From NCBI RefSeq assembly GCF_022370755.2, contig NZ_CP092364.2:3286001-3350000 (forward strand): a stretch of 64,000 nucleotides of DNA. The letters run 5' to 3'. This document shows, piece after piece, positions 7,356 through 16,168 of the stretch (position 1 is its first letter; each line of letters starts with the position of its first letter). The translations under genes were made by a program, and so were the position numbers. The notes beneath the pieces are model-generated. The model saw only the letters and a list, made by a program, of their open reading frames with translations. It did no database searches and had not been told where the DNA came from. The DNA comes from Mycolicibacterium goodii (lineage in GTDB: Bacteria; Actinomycetota; Actinomycetes; Mycobacteriales; Mycobacteriaceae).

Positions 7356-9329
7356 TCAGTGATGGTGGCAGGCCGCCGGCGGCGACGGCGGAACGTCCAG
7401 TGCGGGATTTCCGTCGAAGAAGCCGACCGGCTTGAGCTTGAAACCTGTGTAGTGACACGGCATCACCGGCCAGTCCTCCGGACACACGACATGGTGCGCG
7501 CCGACGGTGTACCACAGCACGATGTCGGTGTTGTCCAGCGGCGCATCGTCGGCCACGTACTGGGGCAACCCCTGCGCCTCGGCGCACTGATACATGTAGT
7601 CGCCCGCCGCATAGAGCTCTCGGGGATCGTATTTGGTGACCCACAGATTGTGTTGCACGAACCGGGCGCGGTCGTAGATCACCGAACCCTCCTGCACCAT
7701 CACCGGCACCACGTCCTTCGGCATCAGTTTGTACCCGACGGGAGCGCCGAGCTCGTTGAGCTTCAGCGGATTGACCACTTTCCAGTAACGGCCTGTCGAG
7801 TACTCCCAGTCACGGGCGCCTTCGGCCTCCGAGGCCACCAGAGTGTCCCTGGTGATCCAGGCGTTGTGGTGCGGGTTGAGCCCGGGATCTGGCTCCGGGA
7901 TCGAATCCACCTCGTACACGCTGTTGGCCGGACCGTCGACACACATGTCCATCCGGAAGTTGAAGAAGTGCTGGTGGTTGGGGCCGTACATGCCGGGGGC
8001 GACCATCTTGCCCCACCGCGGCGTCTCGCCCTCGGGGATCGCCCCCGTGGTGAGCACGCCGGTGAGCTTGACCTCCATCTCGATCGACGCGTCGTTGTAG
8101 AGGTACCAGAAGAATCCGTACTCGTAGTTGCCGACCGTGCAGATCATCGAGATCACCAGCCGCCGCGAACGCCGCACCTCGACCTCGCCGGTGCGGAAAT
8201 CGGTGTGCTTCCAGGAAATCCCGTAATCCTCTTCGTGCATGCAGATTGCGTTGGGGATCGTCACGGCGTTACCGTCGGAGTCGTTGACCGTGCCGTCGAA
8301 GTAGTAGATCTCGCCGAGACAGTCACAGCCCAGCGTCAACGGGTTGGCCGAGAAACCCATTCCGACCTCGCCCATGTCGAAGACGTTCTTGTTCCAGTGT
8401 GTCGGCGACGAATCGCCGTACGGAACGACCATCTCGGACAGCGCCGCGCGGTACATCACCGGTCGGACGTTGCCCCGGTCGGTGTAGGTGATCTCGTGCA
8501 GCACCAAGCCCTCGCGGGGGTTGAACCCGACACGCAGCGACCACTTCTGCCACTTGACGTGCCAGCCGTCGACGGTGAAACTTGCCCCTTCTGGCTGCGT
8601 GATGTCGATTTTCTTGACATCGGACCGGAATTCGGTGAACGCCGGCCGGTTGTCGGGATCGAACATGAACTGCTCGGTGTAGTTGCCGCCCTTGGTGGGC
8701 AACGGCACGACACCGTGGTCCTCGATGTCGAGCACCTCCATCTTGTCGAGATCGAACGTCACGATCAGTCCCTCGACCGGACGCGCGTAGCCGTTCTCGG
8801 ACGGGGCGGCGCGCACGAACGTCAGGGGACGGCAGATCAGCGGCGAGTTGTCGTAGTGGTCCTGCGCACCGTAGTAACCGGCAGGCCACGGGTCGATCAT
8901 CGCGAGGCCGAAGTCCGTGACGCCGCGTCTGCGCATCGCCTCCTGCCACCGCGGATCCTCGCGGACCTTTTCCTCCACACCGGTCATGTGCTCGACGAGG
9001 TAGGACGGGAAACGGCCCGGTATCGGGGTCCACGATTCGATGACTCGCGCGGTGAGGTCGACGACGGCCTCGTAGATCAGCTTGGCCGCGGCGTCGTACA
9101 TCGTCGCGAAGGCCCGGCGCGGGACGTCCACGTTCGTGAAGGTGAGCCTGGCGTTCTTGGCCGGCTCGGCGAGCTGGATCATCACGAATTTCAAAGTGGG
9201 TGTGGCGTAATCGGATCCGGTGATCACGGCTGCCGCCGCCTCGATCTCGGCGCCGGTGAGCGGGTCCAGCGGATACGGGGCGGCCGTGGCCGTACGCTCG
9301 GCGTTCGTGATCGTGCTGTCCATCGTCAT
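7356..9329 (-). CDS. Copper-containing primary-amine oxidase
   Basis: This enzyme oxidises primary amines to aldehydes with release of ammonia and hydrogen peroxide. ATG 9329 is chosen because AGGAGG lies upstream; codons further out are probably leader. The 657-residue length fits bacterial family members. The topaquinone precursor is Tyr402 in TVGNYEYG, the catalytic base is probably Asp318 (VFDMGE), and copper ligands are His452 and His454 (NHQHFF) and His613 before CPEDWPVMP. The C-terminus ends in a His-rich CHHH tail. No signal peptide is visible, so it is probably cytoplasmic. The gene is downstream of an APC permease, suggesting uptake and oxidation of an amine such as tyramine, phenylethylamine or histamine. 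Confidence 0.95.
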   Translation of the reverse strand: MTMDSTITNAERTATAAPYPLDPLTGAEIEAAAAVITGSDYATPTLKFVMIQLAEPAKNARLTFTNVDVPRRAFATMYDAAAKLIYEAVVDLTARVIESWTPIPGRFPSYLVEHMTGVEEKVREDPRWQEAMRRRGVTDFGLAMIDPWPAGYYGAQDHYDNSPLICRPLTFVRAAPSENGYARPVEGLIVTFDLDKMEVLDIEDHGVVPLPTKGGNYTEQFMFDPDNRPAFTEFRSDVKKIDITQPEGASFTVDGWHVKWQKWSLRVGFNPREGLVLHEITYTDRGNVRPVMYRAALSEMVVPYGDSSPTHWNKNVFDMGEVGMGFSANPLTLGCDCLGEIYYFDGTVNDSDGNAVTIPNAICMHEEDYGISWKHTDFRTGEVEVRRSRRLVISMICTVGNYEYGFFWYLYNDASIEMEVKLTGVLTTGAIPEGETPRWGKMVAPGMYGPNHQHFFNFRMDMCVDGPANSVYEVDSIPEPDPGLNPHHNAWITRDTLVASEAEGARDWEYSTGRYWKVVNPLKLNELGAPVGYKLMPKDVVPVMVQEGSVIYDRARFVQHNLWVTKYDPRELYAAGDYMYQCAEAQGLPQYVADDAPLDNTDIVLWYTVGAHHVVCPEDWPVMPCHYTGFKLKPVGFFDGNPALDVPPSPPAACHHH

Positions 9330-9463
9330 AACGGTGTGCTTCCTCCGCTGTTGGTGGATCACCGTGGTTGTTGCGGTGACCGGTGAAGGCTGACGCAGAA
9401 CGCGCCCAAGGGGAATGATCGCCCAGAGACGTTTCAGTGGTTTCCACCCGCAGTGTCGGCGAC

Positions 9464-9522
9464 GTTAACTCTGCGCCGGCTGCCGTTACGGTATGATGTC
9501 CTGCGACAACGGATTCCGTTGC
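9464..9522 (-). promoter_or_regulatory. Probable regulated promoter of the amine oxidase gene (motif copy 1)
   Basis: The word GTTAAC (9464-9469; read on the minus strand it gives a -10-like TAACGT) is followed after 35 bases by GACAACGGATTCCGTTGC (9505-9522), which contains the inverted repeat CAACGG/CCGTTG. The same arrangement with identical spacing occurs at 13637-13695 before the ABC/permease operon. The wider palindrome 9498-9530 could also fold as a hairpin at the 3' end of the permease gene. Confidence 0.55.
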
Positions 9523-9538
9523 CGCAGGACACCCACGG

Positions 9539-11044
9539 TCACTTCTGCGGTTCCTCCTTCGTCAGGTCGAACACCGCGAGATGCGCCAGCGCATCGTCCT
9601 GGGAGACCTTGTGTGCCGACCTCCGACCGAAGACGTAGACGATCAGACCCAGGCCGAACATGCCCAGGCTGATGCAGCCGACCCACGTCATCCAGGTGGC
9701 CGACGGCACGTCGATCCACGGCGTGACGAACGAGTAGTAGATGCCGCCTGCGGTGGCCAGTGAGCCGACGACGACCGTGATCCAGACACCGGCCATACCA
9801 CCCGGGATGCGCCAGAATTCTTCGTTCTCATAGCGGTCCGCGTACCGCTTGCGGGCCACGACGACCGGGATCAGGAAGAAGAATCCGGACAGCAACCACA
9901 CCGTGGACAGACCGCCCTGCAGGTAGACCGTGACATTGGCCATGCTGCTCTGTGAGTACAGCCCGACCAGGATCAGCGAGGAGATGACACCCTGGATCAA
10001 CACGGCGGTCACCGGGTTTCGGGTCCGCGGATTGAGGTGGGTGAAGATGCGCGGCAGATGGCGCTCCAGACCCGAGACGAAGATCAGCCGCGAGTAGGCC
10101 ACCTGATAGGTCATCAATGCCACCACCACGATGAAGGCCAGCACGATGGCGCCGACCTCCATCAGGCCGGGAAAGCCTGCGACACCGAGCATCCCGATCA
10201 CGCCGGTCACCGGGTCGATCTCGTCGGCGGGCAGCGCCATCATGGTGCCCAGCGTGGTGAGCAGGTAGATCGCCACCAGTGCGGCCGAGCCCCACAGGAT
10301 CATCTTGGGACCGCTACGGCGCACCGAGAGGAACTCCGCGCCCATGTTGTACGGGGTCTCGACCCCCAGCAGGTACAGCAGCACCGTGCCGTAGAGGAAC
10401 CCGGCCACGGCGAAGTTCGGAATGGTGGCCTCGGCCCAGCTGAACGGTGTGGCCGACCCGTTGTCGACGGCGAACAGCAGCCCGGAGATGAAGATCGTCA
10501 GGGTCAGGGCGCCGTAGACGACGAAGACGATGTTCATGATGCGTTGGTTGGCGGCCAGTTTCGCCAACGCCAGCCCGATGACGGTCCACAGGATCACCAG
10601 CTGCAGGATGATGCTGGTGGTCAGGCCGAGTTCGGCATGGAACGCCAGCAGCAGCAGTTGCAGCACCACCGCCGGGGATGAGGCCGCGTTGAGGATCACC
10701 GGCACCCAGGACAGGTAACCGCCGATGAAGCCCCAGGTCTCGCCCATGGTGCGGGTGGCCCAGATGTAGACGCCGCCCTGACCTGGCCACAGGTTGCCGA
10801 GTTCGACGACAGCCATGCCTGCGGGCACCAGGAAGGTGAGGATGCCGAGCACCCACATCGGGATGGCGGTCCATCCGCCGCCGGCCATCACCGAGGATCC
10901 GGTGATCCAGCAGATGATGAACACGTAGGCGGCGGTCAGGCCGAACGTGGTCATCACCTTGGGCAGGATCTGCTCCGGCACCAGTTCGGTGGTCATGAGT
11001 TTGTCCCGCTCGGCGGGGGGTGGCGCCTCTAACTCCTGGGTCAT
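9539..11044 (-). CDS. APC-family amino acid/amine permease
   Basis: This is a 501-residue integral membrane transporter with about 12 hydrophobic segments and the APC-type first helix region around ITGSSVMAGGG. The glutamate/GABA-antiporter branch is suggested by the WPGQGGVYIW segment. N- and C-terminal tails are polar (the C-terminus is KEEPQK). It starts 24 bases after the ABC ATPase stop and is followed by the amine oxidase gene, so it probably imports the amine substrate. An ATG at residue 17 is a possible alternative start. Substrate is inferred only from context. Confidence 0.85.
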   Translation of the reverse strand: MTQELEAPPPAERDKLMTTELVPEQILPKVMTTFGLTAAYVFIICWITGSSVMAGGGWTAIPMWVLGILTFLVPAGMAVVELGNLWPGQGGVYIWATRTMGETWGFIGGYLSWVPVILNAASSPAVVLQLLLLAFHAELGLTTSIILQLVILWTVIGLALAKLAANQRIMNIVFVVYGALTLTIFISGLLFAVDNGSATPFSWAEATIPNFAVAGFLYGTVLLYLLGVETPYNMGAEFLSVRRSGPKMILWGSAALVAIYLLTTLGTMMALPADEIDPVTGVIGMLGVAGFPGLMEVGAIVLAFIVVVALMTYQVAYSRLIFVSGLERHLPRIFTHLNPRTRNPVTAVLIQGVISSLILVGLYSQSSMANVTVYLQGGLSTVWLLSGFFFLIPVVVARKRYADRYENEEFWRIPGGMAGVWITVVVGSLATAGGIYYSFVTPWIDVPSATWMTWVGCISLGMFGLGLIVYVFGRRSAHKVSQDDALAHLAVFDLTKEEPQK

Positions 11045-11068
11045 CGATTACTCCCAATGCCGTTGCTT

Positions 11069-11791
11069 TCAGTTGATGATCTGTCCGTCTCGCATCCGGA
11101 CAACACGGCTCGCTTCGTCGGCCACCGTGGGATCATGGGTGCTCGCGACGACTGTGACGCCCAGCGTCGAACACAGGTCGCGCAGCATACGCACCACCGT
11201 CTCCCCCGTGCGGTGGTCAAGATTGGCCGTCGGCTCGTCGGCGAGGACGAGCGTCGGGCTGCTGATCAGTGACCGCGCGATTGCGGTGCGCTGCTGTTCA
11301 CCGCCCGACATCTTGGTGGGCTGGTGGTGGATCCGGTGTCCGAGACCCACCATCTCCAGGAGTTCGGTGGCGCGCTGGCGCAGCGATCTGCGGTCGTAGG
11401 GTTCGAACATCAGTGGCAGCTCGACATTTTCGACCGCCGACAGGAACGGGATCAGGTTGTAGCTCTGGAAGATGAACCCGATCGTGTCGTGCCGCAGTGC
11501 GGCGAACTGGCTTTCGGTGAGTTGTGCGGTGTCCTGACCGCTGATCTTCACGGTGCCCTTGGTGGGGCGGTCGAGACCGCCGATGATGTTGAGCAGCGTG
11601 GATTTTCCGCTGCCGCTCGGTCCCATGAGGCACACGAATTCGCCTGGCATCACTTGCAGTTCGGCCGCCTTGAGGGCCTTGACCACTTCGTCACCGAGCT
11701 TGTGCAGTTTCCACACGTCGCTGATCTCGATGACAGGTTCGGCGGCCACCTCGGCGCCAACCGGGGCCGGGGTCTCGTCCAGAGCAGTCAT
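11069..11791 (-). CDS. ABC transporter ATP-binding protein (MacB/LolD type)
   Basis: This is the ATPase partner of the two FtsX-type permeases upstream. ATG 11791 has GGAGG upstream, giving 240 residues. Walker A is GPSGSGKST (about residues 59-67). The Q-loop, the signature MSGGEQQR, the Walker B VLADEP and the switch His in ASTHDP are all intact. The class drives mechanotransmission or lipoprotein-type extrusion rather than small-solute uptake. The gene is located between permease genes and the amine permease, in the same operon. Confidence 0.9.
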   Translation of the reverse strand: MTALDETPAPVGAEVAAEPVIEISDVWKLHKLGDEVVKALKAAELQVMPGEFVCLMGPSGSGKSTLLNIIGGLDRPTKGTVKISGQDTAQLTESQFAALRHDTIGFIFQSYNLIPFLSAVENVELPLMFEPYDRRSLRQRATELLEMVGLGHRIHHQPTKMSGGEQQRTAIARSLISSPTLVLADEPTANLDHRTGETVVRMLRDLCSTLGVTVVASTHDPTVADEASRVVRMRDGQIIN

Positions 11792-11796
11792 ATTCG

Positions 11797-12363
11797 TTAA
11801 CCTCCCGCGGTCAGGGATCGGATGGGTGGACGCGATGCAGCGTTCCAGGTGGGCACGAAGCTGGTGGTGACGGCGGCGACGACGCTGACCGCAATCGCGA
11901 TCGAGCAACCGACGAGGATCCCGGTGATCGACACACCGGTCGGTGCGAACCCGGCAATAGCGATCACGGCCGCGGTCAGCGACGCCAGCACCGCACCCGC
12001 CCACGCGCCGACCACGGCCGCGACGACGGGTTCGACGAGCAGCGCGGCCACGACGGGGCCACGCGGAATGCCGTTGGCGCCGAGGACTCCCAGTTCCCGG
12101 GTGCGGTGCGCGACGGTTCGGGTGGTCGCCACCGCGACCTCGACGACGCCGACGAGCAGCACCGTCACCGCGATCAGGATCACCGCACGATTGATCTCGT
12201 CGGCGTGTCCGATGACGGCCGCCTGTTCCCGGACGCCCGACGACATGCCGAACACCAGCACCACCAGGAATGACCCGGTCGCGGTGGTCACCACCGGCAG
12301 AACCATTTCCCGGATACGTCGCCGCGCCGACAACCAGCCGTAGGCGAGGCCTTTCCGGATCAT
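11797..12363 (-). CDS. FtsX-type ABC permease, short
   Basis: This 188-residue membrane protein lacks the large extracellular domain of its neighbour and carries about four helices, including a long segment near residues 64-80 and the ELGVLGANG cytoplasmic motif typical of FtsX-like permeases. ATG 12363 follows GGAGA at a good distance; a TTG at 12387 in the same frame is the alternative. It probably forms a heterodimer with the upstream 394-residue permease. The gap to the ATPase ATG is only 5 bases. Confidence 0.8.
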   Translation of the reverse strand: MIRKGLAYGWLSARRRIREMVLPVVTTATGSFLVVLVFGMSSGVREQAAVIGHADEINRAVILIAVTVLLVGVVEVAVATTRTVAHRTRELGVLGANGIPRGPVVAALLVEPVVAAVVGAWAGAVLASLTAAVIAIAGFAPTGVSITGILVGCSIAIAVSVVAAVTTSFVPTWNAASRPPIRSLTAGG

Positions 12364-12394
12364 CTGCTGTCTCCGTTCTTCACGCAAGTGCCCG

Positions 12395-13579
12395 TCACCG
12401 CGCCCCCAACAGGTCGACCGGCCGCTGCTGCAGCAGCCGGTGCACGGGTACCAGAGCTCCGACGATGGCCATGGCAGGCAGGAACGCCGCCACCATGCCC
12501 GCGGCCTGGGCCCACGCCGTCGGCGTCGCGATCCCCGGGATCGTCAGTGCCACCGCGGCTCCCGCCCCCAGCACACCCACGACATAGGCCGCGACGAACA
12601 CCATCGCCGATTCGACGAGAAAGAAATACAGGACCTCGTCGGCCAGGCCGATGCTGCTCATGATGCCGAACTCGCGTTTGCGTTCCTGCACGGCAGCAAG
12701 GAACGACGACACCGCGATGACGAATCCGAGGGCGAGGCCGATCGTCGAGATCAGCCCCAGCGTCGAGCTGGTGACCTTGCCGGAGAACAACGCCGAGAAC
12801 TTCTGCTCGAAGGTCAGCGGGCCGGATCCGCCGACGGTGTCATAGATCAGACCGTGTCCGTCGGCCGCCGGTTGCTCAGCGGGGTCGGCGGTGTACGGCA
12901 ATCCGACCGCGGCACCGAATCTCTGGGCCAGATCGCGGCGGTTCTCCTGCCCCGCGGGGGCGTACACGGTCCACCATCCGTGGTCACCGACCAGTGACCG
13001 GGCAACGCTCGTCGACACCGCAAGGGATTCGCCGGAACCGGTGATCCGTGCTGTCAGCGAGTGGCCACCCACATCGATGACGGCGCCGTCACCGACCGCG
13101 AGTCGATTGGCCAGCTCGGTGCCGAGAACCGCTTCTTCCGAGAGGAGTTGGTCATCGCTGCGCAGCGATACCGCGGTGTCACCGACATGGGCGACCCCGG
13201 AGAGCGTCTGCACTGCGCGCCAGCCGTCGGGCACCCGGAGGGCAGGCGGGGGCCCGTCGGCCACCAATGCCGACGCCGCGGCGTCGTAATGCACGCCGGC
13301 CGAGGGAACCACCCACAGCTGTGCGCCGCCGAGGACATCGGCGACCGAATCGGCACCGGTGATGGCGAAGCTCGACGAAATCGTCCGCACCACAGTCACA
13401 CACGCGATCGCCAGGGCGATGCCCAGAACCGACAGCACGAACCGCTCCGGCCGGCGCCGGATGTTCGCGAGGGCGAACCGGACCAGACAGCCGAAGGTGT
13501 TTCCGGTGGCGGTGGCGATCTGCGGTGATCGGGGCGGTGTGGATGTGGTTGAGGGTGATGCCGATTCAGCGGTTTCCAC
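12395..13579 (-). CDS. FtsX/MacB-type ABC permease with periplasmic domain
   Basis: This 394-residue permease has one N-terminal membrane helix (about residues 46-66, after the RRRPERF motif). An extracytoplasmic domain of about 200 residues follows, then three C-terminal helices with the FGIMSSIG coupling motif. The layout is that of MacB/FtsX permeases. The GTG at 13579 is the first start after the shared promoter motif. It is the first gene of the ABC-APC permease operon. The exported or sensed substrate is unknown. Confidence 0.85.
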   Translation of the reverse strand: METAESASPSTTSTPPRSPQIATATGNTFGCLVRFALANIRRRPERFVLSVLGIALAIACVTVVRTISSSFAITGADSVADVLGGAQLWVVPSAGVHYDAAASALVADGPPPALRVPDGWRAVQTLSGVAHVGDTAVSLRSDDQLLSEEAVLGTELANRLAVGDGAVIDVGGHSLTARITGSGESLAVSTSVARSLVGDHGWWTVYAPAGQENRRDLAQRFGAAVGLPYTADPAEQPAADGHGLIYDTVGGSGPLTFEQKFSALFSGKVTSSTLGLISTIGLALGFVIAVSSFLAAVQERKREFGIMSSIGLADEVLYFFLVESAMVFVAAYVVGVLGAGAAVALTIPGIATPTAWAQAAGMVAAFLPAMAIVGALVPVHRLLQQRPVDLLGAR

Positions 13580-13636
13580 AGTGAGCGATGCTGCGAGCCG
13601 GATGTTTCACCCGCAGCCGTCCGCGGTGTCGAGTTC

Positions 13637-13695
13637 GTTAACAGGACCCCGCGCGGGTTACGGGGTCATGTCGCCATGACAATGGATTTCGTTGC
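13637..13695 (-). promoter_or_regulatory. Probable regulated promoter of the ABC/APC operon (motif copy 2)
   Basis: GTTAAC (13637-13642) is followed after 35 bases by GACAATGGATTTCGTTGC (13678-13695). This matches 16 of 18 bases of the element at 9505-9522 at exactly the same distance from GTTAAC. The segment between GTTAAC and the gene also shares a CACCCGCAG-like word with copy 1. The two promoters are probably bound by one regulator that is not encoded nearby. Confidence 0.55.
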
Positions 13696-13725
13696 AGAAC
13701 ACACCGTACGGTGCCGATCTTGGCG

Positions 13726-15183
13726 CTACTCGGAGCTTTTCGCAGCCTTCTTCGCAGCCCTTTTGCCCGGCTTCGCTTCTGCGGCGTCCTGGATGCGCGG
13801 CCAGGGCCGAGCCTCTTCGAGTTCGTAGGCCAATTCCAGCAGGCGGGCCTCGCGACCGATCGTGCTCGAGAGCATCATGCCCACCGGCAGGCCGTCGGCG
13901 GTCTGCGCGAGCGGCAGCGAGATGGCGGGGTCCCCCGTCGCGTTCTGAAGCGGTGTGAAGGCCACCCAGTCGACCAGGCGTTCCAGGATCTGCTCGTAGT
14001 CGGCGGTGGGGTCGAGCCGCCCGAGCGGCAGCGTCGGTTCGGCCAGCGTGGGCATCAGCACCACGTCGTAACTGTTGGACAGCCGCTCGGTGATCCGCCG
14101 GGACCGCGCCAGCCGGGCGATCGCCAGCGGCATCCGGTACAGATGGCGCGCGGCGCGGCGGTCGAGGCCCAACGTCAGATTGTCCAGCCGGGTGCGGTCG
14201 AACGACGGTCCGACCGTGCGGTGAGCGCCGCGTACGGTGGCGAACGCCAGGAACGCCCAGTAGTCCAGGAAGTCGTCCTTGAAGTGGCCCGGGACCGGGT
14301 TGCCGATCTGGGTGACGCGATGACCGAGTTCCTCGAGCAGGGCCGCAGTCTTGAGTGTGAGTTCCCGGATCGGGGGTGCGGCGTCACGCGTGATGGACTG
14401 CGTGCACACCGCGATGCGGAGCCGCTGCTTGCCTGGCCGGTGGACGTCGCCGATGGGCGGCAGCTTCGGGTTGCGGTAGACGCGCTCCATCTCGCGGTAG
14501 AAGGCCGCGGTGTCGCGCACCGAGCGCGTGACCACCCCGTCGGTGACAATCCGGAGCGGCATCTGGCGCAGGTACCTGTCCTGCGGCAGACGTCCACGGG
14601 ATGGCTTGAGGCCCATCAGTCCGTTGCAGGCGGCCGGGATGCGGATCGAGCCGCCGCCGTCGTTGGCGTGCGCGATGGGTACGACGCCCGCGGCCACGAA
14701 TGCGGCCGACCCGGACGACGATGCTCCGGCGGTGTACTCGGGGTTCCACGGGTTGCGTACCGGGCCCAGCCGCGGATGCTCGCACGACGCGCTGAAGCCG
14801 TATTCCGACAGGCGGGTCTTGCCCAGCGCGACGAGTCCGGTGGCGAGGTAGGCCCGCGCGAAGTCGCCGTGGGCGGGTTCGGGCCGGGGATCCCACGCGT
14901 CGGTGCCGTGCATCGTGGGCATGGCCTCGACCGCGACGTTGTCCTTGACGAACGTCGGTACGCCATCGAAGAAGCCGCCATAGGGGCTGGGCGCGGCGCC
15001 GCGCGCGTGCGCGCGCTCGTATGCCGCGTAGGCCAGGCCGTTCAGCGTGGGGTTGACGGCCTCGGTCCGCGCGATCGCCGCCTCGATGAGGTCGGCGGCC
15101 GACACGCGGCCCGCCCGGAGTTCCTCGACGAGACCGACGGCGTCGTGGTCACCGAGAGCGTCGTTGCTGAAGGCATGGACCAT
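13726..15183 (-). CDS. amiC: Amidase (amidase-signature family), AmiC orthologue
   Basis: This hydrolase uses a Ser-cisSer-Lys triad to cleave amides of unknown native substrate. Lys is in PTFVKDNVA, the cis-Ser in AGASSSGSAA, and the nucleophile in GGGSIRIP. ATG 15183 is preferred to an upstream in-frame start at 15246, because a palindrome suggests the region between is leader; this gives 485 residues. The C-terminus is a Lys/Ala-rich tail (KRAAKKAAK) of the kind seen on mycobacterial proteins. It sits just downstream of tsf, as Rv2888c does in M. tuberculosis, supporting the symbol. It belongs to the same broad family as the amidase at 33.5-34.9 kb but is a distinct member. Confidence 0.85.
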   Translation of the reverse strand: MVHAFSNDALGDHDAVGLVEELRAGRVSAADLIEAAIARTEAVNPTLNGLAYAAYERAHARGAAPSPYGGFFDGVPTFVKDNVAVEAMPTMHGTDAWDPRPEPAHGDFARAYLATGLVALGKTRLSEYGFSASCEHPRLGPVRNPWNPEYTAGASSSGSAAFVAAGVVPIAHANDGGGSIRIPAACNGLMGLKPSRGRLPQDRYLRQMPLRIVTDGVVTRSVRDTAAFYREMERVYRNPKLPPIGDVHRPGKQRLRIAVCTQSITRDAAPPIRELTLKTAALLEELGHRVTQIGNPVPGHFKDDFLDYWAFLAFATVRGAHRTVGPSFDRTRLDNLTLGLDRRAARHLYRMPLAIARLARSRRITERLSNSYDVVLMPTLAEPTLPLGRLDPTADYEQILERLVDWVAFTPLQNATGDPAISLPLAQTADGLPVGMMLSSTIGREARLLELAYELEEARPWPRIQDAAEAKPGKRAAKKAAKSSE

Positions 15184-15191
15184 GACCTGAC

Positions 15192-15207
15192 GGTACCAAG
15201 TGGTACC
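15192..15207. promoter_or_regulatory. Palindromic element in the amiC leader
   Basis: Two self-complementary GGTACC words flank AAGT, giving a near-symmetric 16-base site 9 bases before the amiC ATG. The placement suggests a repressor or leader element, but no cognate protein is known. Confidence 0.4.
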
Positions 15208-15256
15208 ACCAGCGGGGTCAGCGACGGGAAGTTTGCGGATGCCCATTCACGGCGAA

Positions 15257-15294
15257 ACCCCGCGTCTCCGGGATCGCCGGGTATGACGCGGGGT
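15257..15294 (-). terminator. Terminator of the rpsB-tsf operon
   Basis: A perfect 10-base stem, ACCCCGCGTC (15257-15266) with GACGCGGGGT (15285-15294), closes an 18-base loop, about 40 bases beyond the tsf stop. It separates the translation genes from amiC. Confidence 0.7.
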
Positions 15295-15333
15295 CTCACA
15301 CAATGAGCGGTGGGTGTGCCGCTCAGGCTTGGA

Positions 15334-16152
15334 TCAGGCCTGGCCGACCTCGAAGCGCACGAAGCGCGTCACGGTCACACCGGCCTCGTCGAGCAGAGCC
15401 TTGACGGTCTTCTTGTTGTCGGACACCGACGGCTGATCCAGCAGCACGACGTCCTTGTAGAAGCCGGTCACGCGGCCCTCGACGATCTTCGGCAGCGCCT
15501 GCTCGGGCTTGCCTTCGTTGCGGGCGGTCTCCTCGGCGATGCGACGCTCGTTGGCCACGACGTCCTCCGGCACGTCCTCACGGGTGAGGTACTTGGCCTT
15601 GAGCGCGGCGATCTGCAGTGCGACCGCGTGGGCAGCCTCGTTGTCGCTGCCGCCCTCGTATTCGACCAGCACACCCACGGCGGGCGGCAGGTCGGCGGCG
15701 CGCTTGTGCAGGTAGGTCTCGACGGTCCCGTCGAAGTACGCCACCCGGCGGAGCTCGAGCTTCTCACCGATCTTGGCGCTGAGGTCCGCGATGGCCTGCT
15801 CGACGGTCGTGTCACCGGTCTTGGCGGCCTTGAGCGTCTCGACGTCGTTCGCCTTGGCCGCAGCGGCGGCCGCGACGATCTGGTCGGCGAGCGCCTGGAA
15901 CTCGGCGTTCTTCGCGACGAAGTCGGTCTCGGAGTTCAGCTCGATCAACGCGCCGTCCTTGGCGGCGACCAGACCTTCGGCGGTCGCGCGCTCAGCGCGC
16001 TTGCCGACGTCCTTGGCACCCTTGATGCGGAGCAGTTCAACGGCCTTGTCGAAGTCGCCGTCGGCCTCGACCAGGGCGTTCTTCGAGTCGAGCATGCCTG
16101 CGCCGGTCAGCTCCCGAAGCCGCTTTACGTCGGCAGCGGTGTAGTTAGCCAT
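15334..16152 (-). CDS. tsf: Elongation factor Ts
   Basis: This nucleotide exchange factor recycles EF-Tu from its GDP form. It has 272 residues, the usual actinobacterial length. It has the N-terminal UBA-like domain ([24 protein letters not shown] begins it) and the TDFVAKN motif near residue 76, then the Ala-rich coiled region and the C-terminal domain ending in RFEVGQA. The ATG at 16152 starts the canonical MANYTAAD N-terminus. It is 16 bases downstream of rpsB, the universal order. Confidence 0.97.
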   Translation of the reverse strand: MANYTAADVKRLRELTGAGMLDSKNALVEADGDFDKAVELLRIKGAKDVGKRAERATAEGLVAAKDGALIELNSETDFVAKNAEFQALADQIVAAAAAAKANDVETLKAAKTGDTTVEQAIADLSAKIGEKLELRRVAYFDGTVETYLHKRAADLPPAVGVLVEYEGGSDNEAAHAVALQIAALKAKYLTREDVPEDVVANERRIAEETARNEGKPEQALPKIVEGRVTGFYKDVVLLDQPSVSDNKKTVKALLDEAGVTVTRFVRFEVGQA

Positions 16153-16168
16153 GAAAGCCTTCCTGGAA

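Noticed and set aside
7335..9386. Long plus-strand open frame opposite the copper amine oxidase
   Set aside because: The minus-strand frame has full copper amine oxidase motifs; the plus-strand frame has no domain and its composition is that of an antisense shadow in high-GC DNA.
9498..9530. Hairpin considered only as a terminator of the APC permease gene
   Set aside because: The core 18-base repeat recurs before the ABC operon with identical spacing to GTTAAC, so a regulatory site is the better reading; a secondary terminator role is not excluded.
13711..15306. Long plus-strand open frame opposite amiC
   Set aside because: The minus-strand frame carries the amidase catalytic triad and conserved synteny; the plus frame shows no recognisable features.
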